From positions 1 through 64,000 of the forward strand of contig JAWKZG010000004.1 in assembly GCA_041396125.1 (NCBI GenBank): DNA of 64,000 bases, read 5' to 3'. The notes under the pieces were generated by a model. That model did not search any database, was not told where the DNA came from, and worked only from the letters and a program-made list of their open reading frames with translations. Both the position numbers and the translations under genes were made by a program. Origin of the DNA: JAWKZG01 sp041396125 (lineage in GTDB: Bacteria > Pseudomonadota > Gammaproteobacteria > Competibacterales > Competibacteraceae). This document shows positions 37,436-46,480 of this stretch, piece by piece (within the stretch, counting starts at the first letter, position 1; each line of letters begins with the position of its first letter).

Positions 37436-38736
37436 TGCACAAATTTGGGCATAACCCAGCGCGGCAGAGCCAGAATCAGATCAGGCAACAGGATTATGAT
37501 CAATAATACCGCCAGCATCGGCAGTAGAATGATGACGACATCCCGCAGCGCCTGGATCACTTTGATTTCACCAACGGCACAAGCAATCAACAAGCACAGC
37601 CCGTAAGGCGGCGTGACCAGTCCGAAAGCCAGGGAAATAATGCCGATAATCGCGAAATGAATCGAATGCATGCCTACTGATTCCGCCACCGGCCACAGCA
37701 CTGTACCCAGGATAATAATGGCAGGGATGGCGTCAATGAACATGCCGATCAGTAAAAACGCTGCCGCTGTCAAAAATCCGAAGCCGACCGGACCCAGCCC
37801 CCAGGTGGCGATTTCATCAACCAGTGCACGCGGAATCTGAAAATAGGCCAGAATCCAGCCGAACGCCGATGCAGTGCCGATACAGAATAAGGATATCGCT
37901 GCCAGCCGGGCTGATTCATAAAAGACTTTGGGCAACTGACTGGGTTTCAGCGAGCGGTAAATAAACAGCCCCAGGCACAGCGAGTACACAACAGCCACCA
38001 CAGAAGCTTCAGTGGGCGTAAAAAACCCGCCGACAATACCGCCAACAATAATGGCCGGCGTCATCAACGCCCAGAACGCATGAAACAGAGCCCGGCCAAA
38101 TTCCCTCAGCGAGGCGCGCACATAAACCGGGTAGTTATACACCTTGGCATACGCATAGACAGTGCCGAGCAAAAACAGCGCAATCAGCAGACCCGGCACG
38201 ACCCCGGCCAGGAACAGGCCGCCGATAGACACCGACATCAGACCACCCCAGACTACCATCAGAATGCTGGGTGGAATAATCACCCCCATCACCGAGGAGC
38301 AGGCGGTGATCGCCACCGAAAAGCGGATGTCAAAACCTTGCTTTTTCATCTGCGGAATCAGTAGCGAACCAATCCCTGCGGCATCGGCGGTGCTGGAACC
38401 GGAAATACCGGCAAACAGCATACTGACAACCACATTAATGTGTCCCAGGCCGCCCGGCAGATGGCCTACCATAGCTCGCGACAGATCAACCAGACGCTGT
38501 GTAATACCCGCGGAATTCATCAAATTCGCAGCCAGCAGGAAAAACGGCACGGCCAGCAGCACAAACGCGTTGTAGGATTTGAACATTTCGTTCAGCAACA
38601 TGATCGGGGTCAGGCGATCATTCAGGAAAAATACCGGCACACAGGCCAATGCCAGCGCGAACGACACCGGTACCCGCAGTATAACCAGTACGGCGAACAC
38701 CCCGAACAGAATGGCAGCAACATCGCCCGGATTCAT
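37432..38736 (-). CDS. dctM: TRAP transporter large permease DctM
   Basis: A 434-residue integral membrane protein with about twelve spans, the ion-coupled translocation subunit of a TRAP transporter. VPFFLLAANLMNSAGITQRLVDLSRAMVGHLPGGLGHINVVVSMLFAGISGSSTADAAGIGSLLIP and IIPPSILMVVWG are strongly conserved in this family. It overlaps dctQ by 4 bp upstream and the dimethylglycine-dehydrogenase-like gene by 4 bp downstream, so the transporter and the enzyme are translationally coupled and the imported compound is probably that enzyme's substrate or a precursor. Confidence 0.95.
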   Translation of the reverse strand: MNPGDVAAILFGVFAVLVILRVPVSFALALACVPVFFLNDRLTPIMLLNEMFKSYNAFVLLAVPFFLLAANLMNSAGITQRLVDLSRAMVGHLPGGLGHINVVVSMLFAGISGSSTADAAGIGSLLIPQMKKQGFDIRFSVAITACSSVMGVIIPPSILMVVWGGLMSVSIGGLFLAGVVPGLLIALFLLGTVYAYAKVYNYPVYVRASLREFGRALFHAFWALMTPAIIVGGIVGGFFTPTEASVVAVVYSLCLGLFIYRSLKPSQLPKVFYESARLAAISLFCIGTASAFGWILAYFQIPRALVDEIATWGLGPVGFGFLTAAAFLLIGMFIDAIPAIIILGTVLWPVAESVGMHSIHFAIIGIISLAFGLVTPPYGLCLLIACAVGEIKVIQALRDVVIILLPMLAVLLIIILLPDLILALPRWVMPKFVQ

Positions 38737-39215
38737 AGCGCGGTCTCCCCGCGCAGAATTTTTATATCAGTCATTAATTTTTCGCCCAGAAATGCCAGCC
38801 AGCTCAGCCCCGCCAACGGCCAGGCGATGAAAATCGTCCACATTGGCAGACCTGATATCTCGGAACGCTGGATAGCGCCGAACTTGGTGAAGATATAGCC
38901 GTACCAGACAAATGTCAGCGCCACGAACAACATGGCTATGGCGGTAAATATCCGCACCAGAGCTTCGATACGCGGTGAGAAATGCGGCAGGACATCGACA
39001 TCGAAGTGGGTGCCTTCACGCACTGCGATCATGGCGCCCAGCATGATGATCCAGATAAAACAAAACCGGGCAATCTCCTCGGTCCAGATATAGCGCGGAA
39101 TCAAGCCGGTATAACGAGACAGTATTTGCATTGCTACAGGAATCAGCAATACAGCCATCATCACTGTGAGCAGAAGACGCAGTAACTGACAATAGCCATC
39201 TAAAAATTTTTTCAT
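38733..39215 (-). CDS. dctQ: TRAP transporter small permease DctQ
   Basis: About 160 residues with four spans. LLRLLLTVMMAVLLIPVAMQILSRY, then the signature WTEEIARFCFIWIIMLGAMIAVREGTHFDVD, are typical of DctQ. I prefer the ATG at 39215 (MKKFLDGY), which places the first helix correctly; an ATG at 39257 would add fourteen residues and remains possible. The stop overlaps the dctM start. A hairpin between dctP and this gene probably lowers its expression relative to the binding protein. Confidence 0.9.
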   Translation of the reverse strand: MKKFLDGYCQLLRLLLTVMMAVLLIPVAMQILSRYTGLIPRYIWTEEIARFCFIWIIMLGAMIAVREGTHFDVDVLPHFSPRIEALVRIFTAIAMLFVALTFVWYGYIFTKFGAIQRSEISGLPMWTIFIAWPLAGLSWLAFLGEKLMTDIKILRGETAL

Positions 39216-39290
39216 GATTATGCTTGCTGGCAACGTGCCTACTAATCCTGAAGACATTAAAACAGGGCAGCGCCCTTTTTAATTAAAAGC

Positions 39291-39309
39291 GGGTGGACAA
39301 TGTCCACCC
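39291..39309 (-). terminator. Intercistronic hairpin between dctP and dctQ
   Basis: GGGTGGAC and GTCCACCC form an 8-bp GC-rich stem with a 3-nt loop, followed on the minus strand by GCTTTTAATT. It lies 57 bp after the dctP stop and upstream of dctQ. A partial terminator or RNase-resistant 3' end here would leave more binding protein than permease, a common arrangement for binding-protein transporters. Confidence 0.65.
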
Positions 39310-39366
39310 TGTCAAGAAGATGCGCAGGGCTTCAGCAACTGGCCGTCACCCTGCAAAAGCCAGTGT

Positions 39367-40359
39367 TTACTGAACCGCCATTACCGCGTCCAGCACATCG
39401 CTTGCGCCCAGCTCAGCAGCATAATCACGGCGCACTTGCTCGCTCATTTCCAACAGTTTTTCACGCTCTTCAAATGGTACGGTTGTCAGCAGGCCAGCTG
39501 CTTCCATTTTGGCAAGCTTCTCGGAATCCTGGCTGGATTCGATCTCACGGCCGTATTTACCGGCTTCTTTACCGGCGCTCTTGATGCATGCCTGTAAATC
39601 TTCCGGCAGGCCGCGGAACGTTTTACCGCTGAACACAATCGGGCGCACCGTGATCGCATGCTGAGTGAGTACGATATTCGGGCCGACTTCATAGAACTTC
39701 ATCTGTTCGATACCGGCAGCTTCGTTCTCGGCGGCATCGATAACGCCTGTCTGGATAGCGTTGTAGACTTCGCTGTAGGCAATAACTGAAGGTGCCGCGC
39801 CGACTGCTTCAAAGATCTGGGTCTGGATCGGTGCGCCCATAACCCGCATCGGCAGACCGGCCAGTTCTTCCATATTGTGAATCGGCTTATTGACAATCAG
39901 ATTGCGGGTGCCGCCACCAGCATAACCGATAATAAGGTTATCGGATTTTTCATAAATATCGTCGGCAATCGGCTTCAGAGCGTCCTGATCCAGCACATTG
40001 TTCCAGTGCTCCAGATCGCGGAACAGAAACGGCATGTCCATCATGGGCGCTTTTTGCGAAAACGTGGACATATGTGAAGGAGAAACAATGGCGTAATCCA
40101 CCGAAATACCCTGGTTCATGTACGCAAAATAATCTTTCTCCAGACCCAGTTCGCTGTTGCGATGCAGAACGAACTCGATAGGTTTGCCGTAACAGGCTTT
40201 GGTGAGCTCCTCAAATTTCAGCAAGGCTTTATTAAAGGCGTGGTTATCGTCAAACTGCACCGCGCCGTGCAGGGTGATATCCTGCGCCTGGGCGATGCCG
40301 CCGGCGACAAGCGCCGCGAAAACACTGCTGACAAGCGTAGTGGCTTTAAATGATCGCAT
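39367..40359 (-). CDS. dctP: TRAP transporter substrate-binding protein DctP
   Basis: A 330-residue periplasmic binding protein. The signal peptide (TTLVSSVFAALVAGGIAQAQ) is followed by an extracytoplasmic domain with the family's ligand-arginine strand GLPMRVMGAPIQTQIFEAVGA and SEVYNAIQTGVIDAAENEAA. TRAP ligands are organic acids and zwitterions such as C4-dicarboxylates, isethionate, taurine or ectoine; the sequence alone does not tell which. The ATG at 40359 has GGAGGAGG six bases upstream, ruling out the GTG ten codons earlier. It is the first gene of the operon that continues through dctQM, the flavoprotein, the sulfite dehydrogenase and the kinase. Confidence 0.94.
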   Translation of the reverse strand: MRSFKATTLVSSVFAALVAGGIAQAQDITLHGAVQFDDNHAFNKALLKFEELTKACYGKPIEFVLHRNSELGLEKDYFAYMNQGISVDYAIVSPSHMSTFSQKAPMMDMPFLFRDLEHWNNVLDQDALKPIADDIYEKSDNLIIGYAGGGTRNLIVNKPIHNMEELAGLPMRVMGAPIQTQIFEAVGAAPSVIAYSEVYNAIQTGVIDAAENEAAGIEQMKFYEVGPNIVLTQHAITVRPIVFSGKTFRGLPEDLQACIKSAGKEAGKYGREIESSQDSEKLAKMEAAGLLTTVPFEEREKLLEMSEQVRRDYAAELGASDVLDAVMAVQ

Positions 40360-40387
40360 AAGTCCTCCTCCAAGGGTTTGGGTTGTC

Positions 40388-40408
40388 AAGTCGCTAGTTT
40401 AGCGACTT
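40388..40408. other. Inverted repeat upstream of dctP
   Basis: AAGTCGCT and AGCGACTT, perfect 8-bp arms with a 5-nt AGTTT centre, 29 bp upstream of the dctP start. There is no T run on the minus strand, so it is not a good terminator for the preceding kinase gene. It may be an operator or a leader hairpin of the dctP operon. Confidence 0.55.
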
Positions 40409-40540
40409 TAGCGTTCTTAAAAAGATCATCCTGACACTTTTTAAAATCGAAAACAAAAATATTGTTTTCATCAGGCATCAAATTTTCAGTGTTTCAATGC
40501 CCAACAGAGACTTTCCTGCCTCTATTTAAAACCTGCGATT

Positions 40541-41437
40541 TCAGAAACAGCATGCGACCGCCTGCCGATACCGTTGCAGATTATCCTGCGTGTACGTCAC
40601 GTAATCAAAATCCAGTTCCGAATGGATTTCCGAAACCATACTCCAGAGCGTTTCACGCAATAAAGAGGCGCATTTCATGGCCTGATAAGCCTGGTTCAGG
40701 TCACTGCTGACCGGCTGTTCAAAATACGTTTCCAGCAGCCAGTTCTCGTCGGCGGGTGTCAGTTCGTTATTGGATGCCAGCCCGCCCAGATCGAATAAGG
40801 GACTGTTAAAGCCCGCATAATCCCAGTCTATCAGCCAGAGTCGCTGACCATCGTCGATAAAATTTGCCGCCAGTAAATCATTGTGCCCGAATACCAGCTC
40901 GACCGGGCCGATCAGGTGTTCCAGGCGTTCGGCCTGCGTCAGCAGCTCGGGCAGCATGGTGCAGTACGGGGAATTACCCGCCTGCAAAGTGTGAGCATAA
41001 TCGCGCACCACATGAAACACCCAGAAAGCCAGCACCGGACCGCGCAAAAACCTGGGGATGTCCCTGTGGCAGCGCCTGAGTAATGGTAAAATCCGTTGCA
41101 GCATAGCGCGCTGGCGAATCTCTTCAGCGCTCAGGGTATGCCCTTCAATAAAGCGCAAAACCAGTGCACCGGGCTCGGCATAAACAACTTCCGGTGACAG
41201 GCCAGCCGCATACGCTGCCCGACTGGCAGCCAGCTCGTTAAAACGCATGACCTGATGCACCTGGATATCATCACCGATGCGGGCGACGTATTTGCGACCC
41301 TTGTCCTCGACCACAAAATTGACATTAGTGATACCGCCGGTCAAGGGCTGCGGATCGACCCGGCTCTGCCAGCAAGGTAGTTTGACGGCACGCTCGTAAG
41401 CGCTGGTATGAGGTGTTTTCTGAGTCATGATGGTCAT
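40541..41437 (-). CDS. Choline/ethanolamine kinase-like phosphotransferase
   Basis: An intact protein of about 298 residues of the choline kinase branch of the APH superfamily. It has GGITNVNFVVE (nucleotide loop), KYVARIGDD, the catalytic LVFGHNDLLAANFIDD and the metal-binding LWLIDWDYAGFNSPLFDLGGL. It should transfer phosphate from ATP to an amino alcohol. It is the last gene of the proX-proV-proW operon: the ATG at 41437 overlaps the permease stop (TGATG). Co-expression with a choline/betaine-type importer suggests it phosphorylates the imported amino alcohol, trapping it or starting its use. No licD-like phosphocholine transferase is in view. Confidence 0.88.
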   Translation of the reverse strand: MTIMTQKTPHTSAYERAVKLPCWQSRVDPQPLTGGITNVNFVVEDKGRKYVARIGDDIQVHQVMRFNELAASRAAYAAGLSPEVVYAEPGALVLRFIEGHTLSAEEIRQRAMLQRILPLLRRCHRDIPRFLRGPVLAFWVFHVVRDYAHTLQAGNSPYCTMLPELLTQAERLEHLIGPVELVFGHNDLLAANFIDDGQRLWLIDWDYAGFNSPLFDLGGLASNNELTPADENWLLETYFEQPVSSDLNQAYQAMKCASLLRETLWSMVSEIHSELDFDYVTYTQDNLQRYRQAVACCF

Positions 41438-43449
41438 CACTCTGCGAGTCCCAAACGTTGCCGGGTGCGCTGCGCACCCGCCGCAATCAGCCGGTCGGCA
41501 ATGATGGCGATGAACGCTACCGCCAGTCCGGCCACCAGGCCTCGCCCGGTATCGGCTTTGGTCAGTGCAATATAAACTTCCTGGCCCAGATCACGGGTAC
41601 CGACCAACGCCGTGATAACCAGCATCGATAGCGCCAGCATGATGGTCTGATTCAGGCCCAGCATAATCTCCGGCCAGGCCAGCGGCAGACGGATTTTCCA
41701 TAATAACTGCCGCTGCGTGCAACCGCTGGTGATACCGGCTTCGATCAACTGCGGATCGATCTGGCGGATACCATGGGCGGTATAGCGGATCGCCGGCACA
41801 ATCGCATAGGCCACAATGGCGATTAGCGCAGAAAAATCCCCAACCCGAAACAGCATCACTACCGGAATCAGATACACAAAGCTCGGCAGGGTTTGCAGGG
41901 TATCAATAACTCCCTGCATAAAGCGCCAGAGCCGCTCGTTGCGGGCGGCAATAATGCCGACAGGAATACCCAGCAGTGCTGCCAGCCCCACCCCGATACC
42001 GCATAAATACACGGTAACCATGGCTTTGTCCCACTGTCGGGTGACAACAATAAAAAGCGCCAGTCCGAACACCAGCAGCGCCAGCCGCCAGCCACCCAGT
42101 TGCCAGCCGAGCAAGCCCAGCAGCAGCAGCACCCAGGGCCAGGGCAATTCGAGCAGAAACCGCTTGGCGGGTATCATGATATTCAGTAGCAGCGCATTCT
42201 TGAAGGCATCCAGCTGCTCGAAATAATTCACATTGATCCATTCCACCCACTGCCCCCAGTAGGTGCTGGTGGTGATCTGCCAGAATTCGGGATACTGCTG
42301 CAGCGGCGCTATGAACAAGCCCAGTAAATACGTCCCCAGGATCACTATCAGACAGCTTGTCAGCCAGGGGTGTCGACGCCACCAGTTTGTCGTCGTGGCA
42401 GCCGGATGTTGTGAGCGCGTAGCCCAGGCCTGGCTGAGTCGATCCAGTGCCACCGCCAAAACAACAATGGCAATACCGGCTTCGACGCCGGCACCGATAT
42501 CCAGCCGACGCAGGGAGGCCAGTACATCGTAGCCCAGACCGCCAGCGCCGATCATGGACGCAATAATCACCATATTCAGCGACAACATGATCACCTGGTT
42601 TACTCCGACCATCAGACCGGGTCGCGCCGCCGGCACCAGCACTTTCCACAATAACTGACGCCGGTTGCAGCCCGCCATGCGGCCGAAATCAACAATTTCC
42701 GACGGCACTGCATCCAAAGCCAGCATCGTGATCCGTACCATCGGCGGCATGGCGTAGATAATGGTGGCGATCATTGCCGCTACCGGGCCAAAACCGAACA
42801 GAAACAAAACCGGCAGCAGGTAAGCAAATACCGGGATGGTCTGCATCAGATCCAGCACCGGCCTGATCAGCCGCCGCAACCCCTGCCAGCGAAACCCGGC
42901 GATGCCGATCAACAGACCGCCAATAACCCCGATGGGCACTGCGATAAAAATCGACGACAAGGTCACCATAGCGCTGTCCCACTGCCCGAATACCGCCAGG
43001 TAACAAAAACACAGGCCCACAAACAGGGCCAGGGTCCAGTCGCGGGCATAATGCCCCAGTGCGACCAATACCGTGATCACAGCAATCCAGGATAAGGGTG
43101 GCGTGAGCTGCACCGCAGCCGAACCCTGCCCCTGCAGCAAACCGGTCGCCAGCAGACTGGTCGCAGCGCTGAACGGCCAGTCCAATAACCAGGCAATACC
43201 GCGGGTAATATCCTTGAAGCTGACGGGTCCGAAGGCGGCCTCATTCAACAGCCAGTCCATGAACGCGTTGATCCAGCCGGCAACCGGAACTGTCCACGAG
43301 CGCGGATATTTGTCCATCCAGCGGGGCAGCCAGTCGGCGCTGCCATAGGCGAATACAAACGATAACAGCAGCGCGCACAGCCAGAACCAGCGCCAGGCCC
43401 CAAAAGAACGTGAGTGTCGGGCAGGATCCCTAAGTGCCGCTTCGCTCAA
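41437..43449 (-). CDS. proW: Glycine betaine/choline ABC transporter permease, tandem ProW fusion
   Basis: A 670-residue inner-membrane protein with two BPD_transp_1 permease domains in tandem (about 130-340 and 450-650). Each has its own EAA-like coupling loop: GRMAGCNRRQLLWKVLVPAARPGLMVGVNQ in the first half and EAGITSGCTQRQLLWKIRLPLAWPEIMLGLNQ in the second. Usual ProW has one such domain and dimerises; here the dimer is encoded as one chain. It begins with TTG at 43449 overlapping the proV stop (TTGA) and ends overlapping the kinase start. Choline, betaine or a related quaternary amine is the expected cargo. Confidence 0.92.
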   Translation of the reverse strand: MSEAALRDPARHSRSFGAWRWFWLCALLLSFVFAYGSADWLPRWMDKYPRSWTVPVAGWINAFMDWLLNEAAFGPVSFKDITRGIAWLLDWPFSAATSLLATGLLQGQGSAAVQLTPPLSWIAVITVLVALGHYARDWTLALFVGLCFCYLAVFGQWDSAMVTLSSIFIAVPIGVIGGLLIGIAGFRWQGLRRLIRPVLDLMQTIPVFAYLLPVLFLFGFGPVAAMIATIIYAMPPMVRITMLALDAVPSEIVDFGRMAGCNRRQLLWKVLVPAARPGLMVGVNQVIMLSLNMVIIASMIGAGGLGYDVLASLRRLDIGAGVEAGIAIVVLAVALDRLSQAWATRSQHPAATTTNWWRRHPWLTSCLIVILGTYLLGLFIAPLQQYPEFWQITTSTYWGQWVEWINVNYFEQLDAFKNALLLNIMIPAKRFLLELPWPWVLLLLGLLGWQLGGWRLALLVFGLALFIVVTRQWDKAMVTVYLCGIGVGLAALLGIPVGIIAARNERLWRFMQGVIDTLQTLPSFVYLIPVVMLFRVGDFSALIAIVAYAIVPAIRYTAHGIRQIDPQLIEAGITSGCTQRQLLWKIRLPLAWPEIMLGLNQTIMLALSMLVITALVGTRDLGQEVYIALTKADTGRGLVAGLAVAFIAIIADRLIAAGAQRTRQRLGLAE

Positions 43450-44501
43450 GAAAACGTCCCGGAGTTTGCTTCGGAAAAGGCAGCATCACGCCCGACCAGG
43501 ACATCGATCACACGCTGGCGACTGAGCTGACCAAGCCGCTGACCGTTATCATCCACGACTAGATAGGGTTGTGCCGAAGCTTCCACCTGTGCGGCCACGT
43601 CAGCAACACGCTCGCGTCCCCGGATCTGGCCCGCAAAGTCAGTGCTGTCAGCGTTCAGGGGTTCGGCCAGGGTAGCGACCGATATCACTTTGGCCTGCGG
43701 AATATGACGGGTGAATTCGGCAACATAGGCATCAGCGGGCTGCAATACCAGCTGTTCGGGCGTGCCGATCTGAATAATCCGCCCACCTTTCATGATAGCA
43801 ATGCGATCCGCCAGCCGAATGGCCTCGTCAAAATCATGCGTGATAAATACGATGGTTTTATGCAGCACATTCTGCAGCCGCAGAAACTCATCCTGCATTT
43901 CCCGCCGGATCAGGGGGTCGAGCGCCGAAAAAGGCTCATCCAGAAACCACAGCTCCGGCTCTACCGCCAGTGAACGGGCGATACCGACCCGCTGTTGCTG
44001 GCCACCGGACAGCTCACGCGGATAATTGCGCTCGCGGCCCTGTAATCCGACCAGTTCGATGACTGCCATAGCGCGCCGCTCACGTTCAGCGCGGGATACG
44101 CCCTGCACTTCCAGCGGAAACGCCACATTGCCGAGCACGCTCAGATGCGGCAACAGCGCAAAATGCTGGAACACCATGCCCATTTTATGGCGGCGGATCT
44201 GGATCATGCGTCGTTCGTTCGCTTTGAGCAGATCCTCGCCGTCCAGCAGGATCTGACCGGCGGTTGGTTCGATCAGACGCGACAGACAGCGCACCAGGGT
44301 AGATTTGCCCGAACCCGACAAACCCATGATGATGAAAATTTCGCCGGCCTGAACAGACAGTTCAACATCGCGCACCGCACCGATCAGTCCGGCCCTGTCC
44401 AGGGCGCTATCGTCAGGCGTGCCGTGACGACGCAAAAACGCCTGCGCATTCGATCCGAACAGTTTCCAGACCGCCTGACAGGCAAGTTTGATTTCCGCCA
44501 T
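43446..44501 (-). CDS. proV: Glycine betaine/choline ABC transporter ATP-binding protein
   Basis: A 351-residue ATPase of the ProV/OpuAA group. Walker A is GLSGSGKST, the signature is LSGGQQQRVGIARSL, Walker B is LWFLDEPFSALDPL and the switch histidine is in VFITHDFDEA. The N-terminal extension before the core (KLFGSNAQAFLRRHG) and the C-terminal CBS-like tail (PYLVVDDNGQRLGQLSRQRVIDVLVGRD) are typical of osmolyte importers and may sense ionic strength. ATG at 44501, 12 bp after the proX stop. Confidence 0.95.
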   Translation of the reverse strand: MAEIKLACQAVWKLFGSNAQAFLRRHGTPDDSALDRAGLIGAVRDVELSVQAGEIFIIMGLSGSGKSTLVRCLSRLIEPTAGQILLDGEDLLKANERRMIQIRRHKMGMVFQHFALLPHLSVLGNVAFPLEVQGVSRAERERRAMAVIELVGLQGRERNYPRELSGGQQQRVGIARSLAVEPELWFLDEPFSALDPLIRREMQDEFLRLQNVLHKTIVFITHDFDEAIRLADRIAIMKGGRIIQIGTPEQLVLQPADAYVAEFTRHIPQAKVISVATLAEPLNADSTDFAGQIRGRERVADVAAQVEASAQPYLVVDDNGQRLGQLSRQRVIDVLVGRDAAFSEANSGTFS

Positions 44502-44512
44502 TGACGCTAAGC

Positions 44513-45466
44513 TTACTGCCCGATCCAGGCTTGCCAGCGGGCCTGATTTGCGTCCATCCAGGCCTGCACGACAGCATCCTGGTCTTTGCCTTCCAGGTCT
44601 ACTTCAACAATCATCTGACTCATTTCGTCATTATTGATAGTGAAGGCCTGGATAATGTTATACGCGCCCGGCCATTTGTCTTTCAAACCGCTCCAGGCAA
44701 CTTTCCAGATCGGCCCGCGCGGTTTGCCGCAATCGTAAGCCATATCGGGATTCGAGCCCCAGGCCGGATCGGTATAGCATTCCGGTGTATAGGCCGGAAA
44801 CTCAACCCATTCACCCTGGTATTTGGCAGGTGCCCAGTGCGGTGTATACACCCACAATAATATCGGCGCTTTACGCTGGTAAGCGGATTCCAGTTCGGCG
44901 AACAAAGCCGCGTCGGTGCCGGCATGCACAACTTCGTAATCCAGCTCCAGCGCTTCGACCCGTTCATCATCGTAACCGCCCCAGGTCACTGGACCGCCCA
45001 GGTAACGGCCATTGGGTGCAGTTTCCGGGGTGGAGAACAGTTCGGCACAATCGTTCAGAGCCTGCCAGTCCGGCAGGCCGGGGCATTGTTCTTTCATATA
45101 CGTGGGATACCACCATTCCTCAATGGCCTGCATGCCTGTTTCGCCGAGATTCTCCACCATACCGGTGGCGGTGGCCTCGTCCATGGCATCGCGGCCGGTG
45201 GTTTCCCACATTTCCATGGCAACATGCAGATCGCCCGTTTTCAGACCCGCAAACTGGGCAATATAATCAGCCTGCACATAGTCCACGGTATAACCGGCTT
45301 TTTGCAGCACTTCACCCATGATCTGGGTGGTAATCAGCTGCCCGGTCCAGTCGTGCAGGGTGAGCTTGATCGGGTCGGGGGATTCTACTGCAGTGTGCCC
45401 CACCGTGCTTATTCCAGCGCTTATCCCGGCACTCAGCAACGCTGCCGCCCAAAACAATCGTGGCAT
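44513..45466 (-). CDS. proX: Glycine betaine/choline-type ABC substrate-binding protein (OpuAC family)
   Basis: A 317-residue periplasmic protein. The signal peptide ends near STVGHTA. IKLTLHDWTGQLITTQIMGEVLQKAGYTVDYVQ, GLKTGDLHVAMEMWETTGRD and the many tryptophans (EEWWYPTYM, WVYTPHW) fit the aromatic-cage ligand site of quaternary-amine binders. It is the first gene of the proX-proV-proW-kinase unit, with GGAGAG before the ATG at 45466. It is divergent from pdxH. Choline, betaine, carnitine or a taurobetaine-like ligand are all conceivable. Confidence 0.92.
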   Translation of the reverse strand: MPRLFWAAALLSAGISAGISTVGHTAVESPDPIKLTLHDWTGQLITTQIMGEVLQKAGYTVDYVQADYIAQFAGLKTGDLHVAMEMWETTGRDAMDEATATGMVENLGETGMQAIEEWWYPTYMKEQCPGLPDWQALNDCAELFSTPETAPNGRYLGGPVTWGGYDDERVEALELDYEVVHAGTDAALFAELESAYQRKAPILLWVYTPHWAPAKYQGEWVEFPAYTPECYTDPAWGSNPDMAYDCGKPRGPIWKVAWSGLKDKWPGAYNIIQAFTINNDEMSQMIVEVDLEGKDQDAVVQAWMDANQARWQAWIGQ

Positions 45467-45569
45467 GATACTCTCCTCACTTAGTTGGTTTTAGTCAGTC
45501 TCAGTTTATAATTATTAATAGTATTTGCCTAAATATCCTTAATTCAAGCACAGCCTGAGTATCCTTTTT

Positions 45570-46214
45570 ATGAGTTCGACCCTTTCTGAACTGCGCCGCG
45601 ACTATGCGCTTGCCTCGTTAGCCCGGGACAGCATTGACGCTGATCCTTTCCGTCAATTCGAACACTGGTTTCAGGAGGCGCTTAAGGCCGAAGTATTGGA
45701 ACCCAACGCCATGACACTTGCAACCGTTGACGCGCAGGGACATCCCAGCGCCAGAATTGTGCTACTGAAAAGTGTCGACCCGACCGGATTTGTATTTTTC
45801 ACCAATTATCAGAGTAATAAAGGTCAGCAACTGGCTGCCAACCCACAGGCTGCGCTGGTATTTTTCTGGAAAGAGCTGGAACGTCAGGTGCGTATCGAAG
45901 GCCAGGTCAAGAAAATCAGTCGCGCCGAGTCAGAACACTATTTTCAATCTCGCCCGCGCGGCAGCCAGATCGGGGCCGCCGCCTCCAATCAAAGTCAGGT
46001 TGTCGCTAATCGGGCCACTCTGGAAGCTCGTTTTCAGGACCTGGAAGCCCGCTATGGCGAGCAGGACATTCCGACTCCCGCACATTGGGGAGGTTACCGG
46101 CTTACGCCTGCTTTGCTGGAATTCTGGCAGGGACGGCGCAACCGTTTGCACGACCGCCTGCGCTATCGTCTGCTCGACAGCGGCGACTGGACTATCGAAC
46201 GCCTTGAGCCCTGA
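45570..46214 (+). CDS. pdxH: Pyridoxamine 5'-phosphate oxidase
   Basis: A 214-residue FMN enzyme that makes pyridoxal 5'-phosphate from pyridoxine or pyridoxamine phosphate. The full-length family pattern is present: RRDYALASL, NAMTLATVDAQGHPSARIVLLKSVDPTGFVFFTNYQSNKGQQL, WKELERQVRIEGQV, RPRGSQIGAAASNQSQV and the C-terminal FWQGRRNRLHDRLRY with the substrate-binding residues. Unlike the PPOX-like gene at 10 kb this is clearly PdxH. It lies between the transport block and rne with its own upstream region. Confidence 0.97.
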   Translation: MSSTLSELRRDYALASLARDSIDADPFRQFEHWFQEALKAEVLEPNAMTLATVDAQGHPSARIVLLKSVDPTGFVFFTNYQSNKGQQLAANPQAALVFFWKELERQVRIEGQVKKISRAESEHYFQSRPRGSQIGAAASNQSQVVANRATLEARFQDLEARYGEQDIPTPAHWGGYRLTPALLEFWQGRRNRLHDRLRYRLLDSGDWTIERLEP

Positions 46215-46327
46215 AACACCGGCTGCGATGGATTAGCAGCAGACGGCCAGTCATGGACATTTCCGCAGGATCGATAACAGTTTGATCCGACGCTCAAATT
46301 TTCGACTGGCTGGAGCTTAAAAAATCA

Positions 46328-46356
46328 TTGAAGGCACTTGACAACACTGTTATATT
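46328..46356 (+). promoter_or_regulatory. rne: Candidate sigma-70 promoter for rne
   Basis: TTGAAG at 46328-46333, a 17-bp spacer and TATATT at 46351-46356. A TTGACA also occurs at 46338 but has no matching -10 at the right distance. Transcription would start near 46363, giving a leader of about 340 nt. Confidence 0.5.
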
Positions 46357-46480
46357 TAGTCGGTTGTCGCCTTGCGGCCAGTGAACTGACTCAACAACGT
46401 TGTATTTTACCCTGGTGAGTCGCATTACGCCTGTTGCACCGTGCAAATCGGCGAATGCTTTTAACTCAGTGTTTTTTTAC

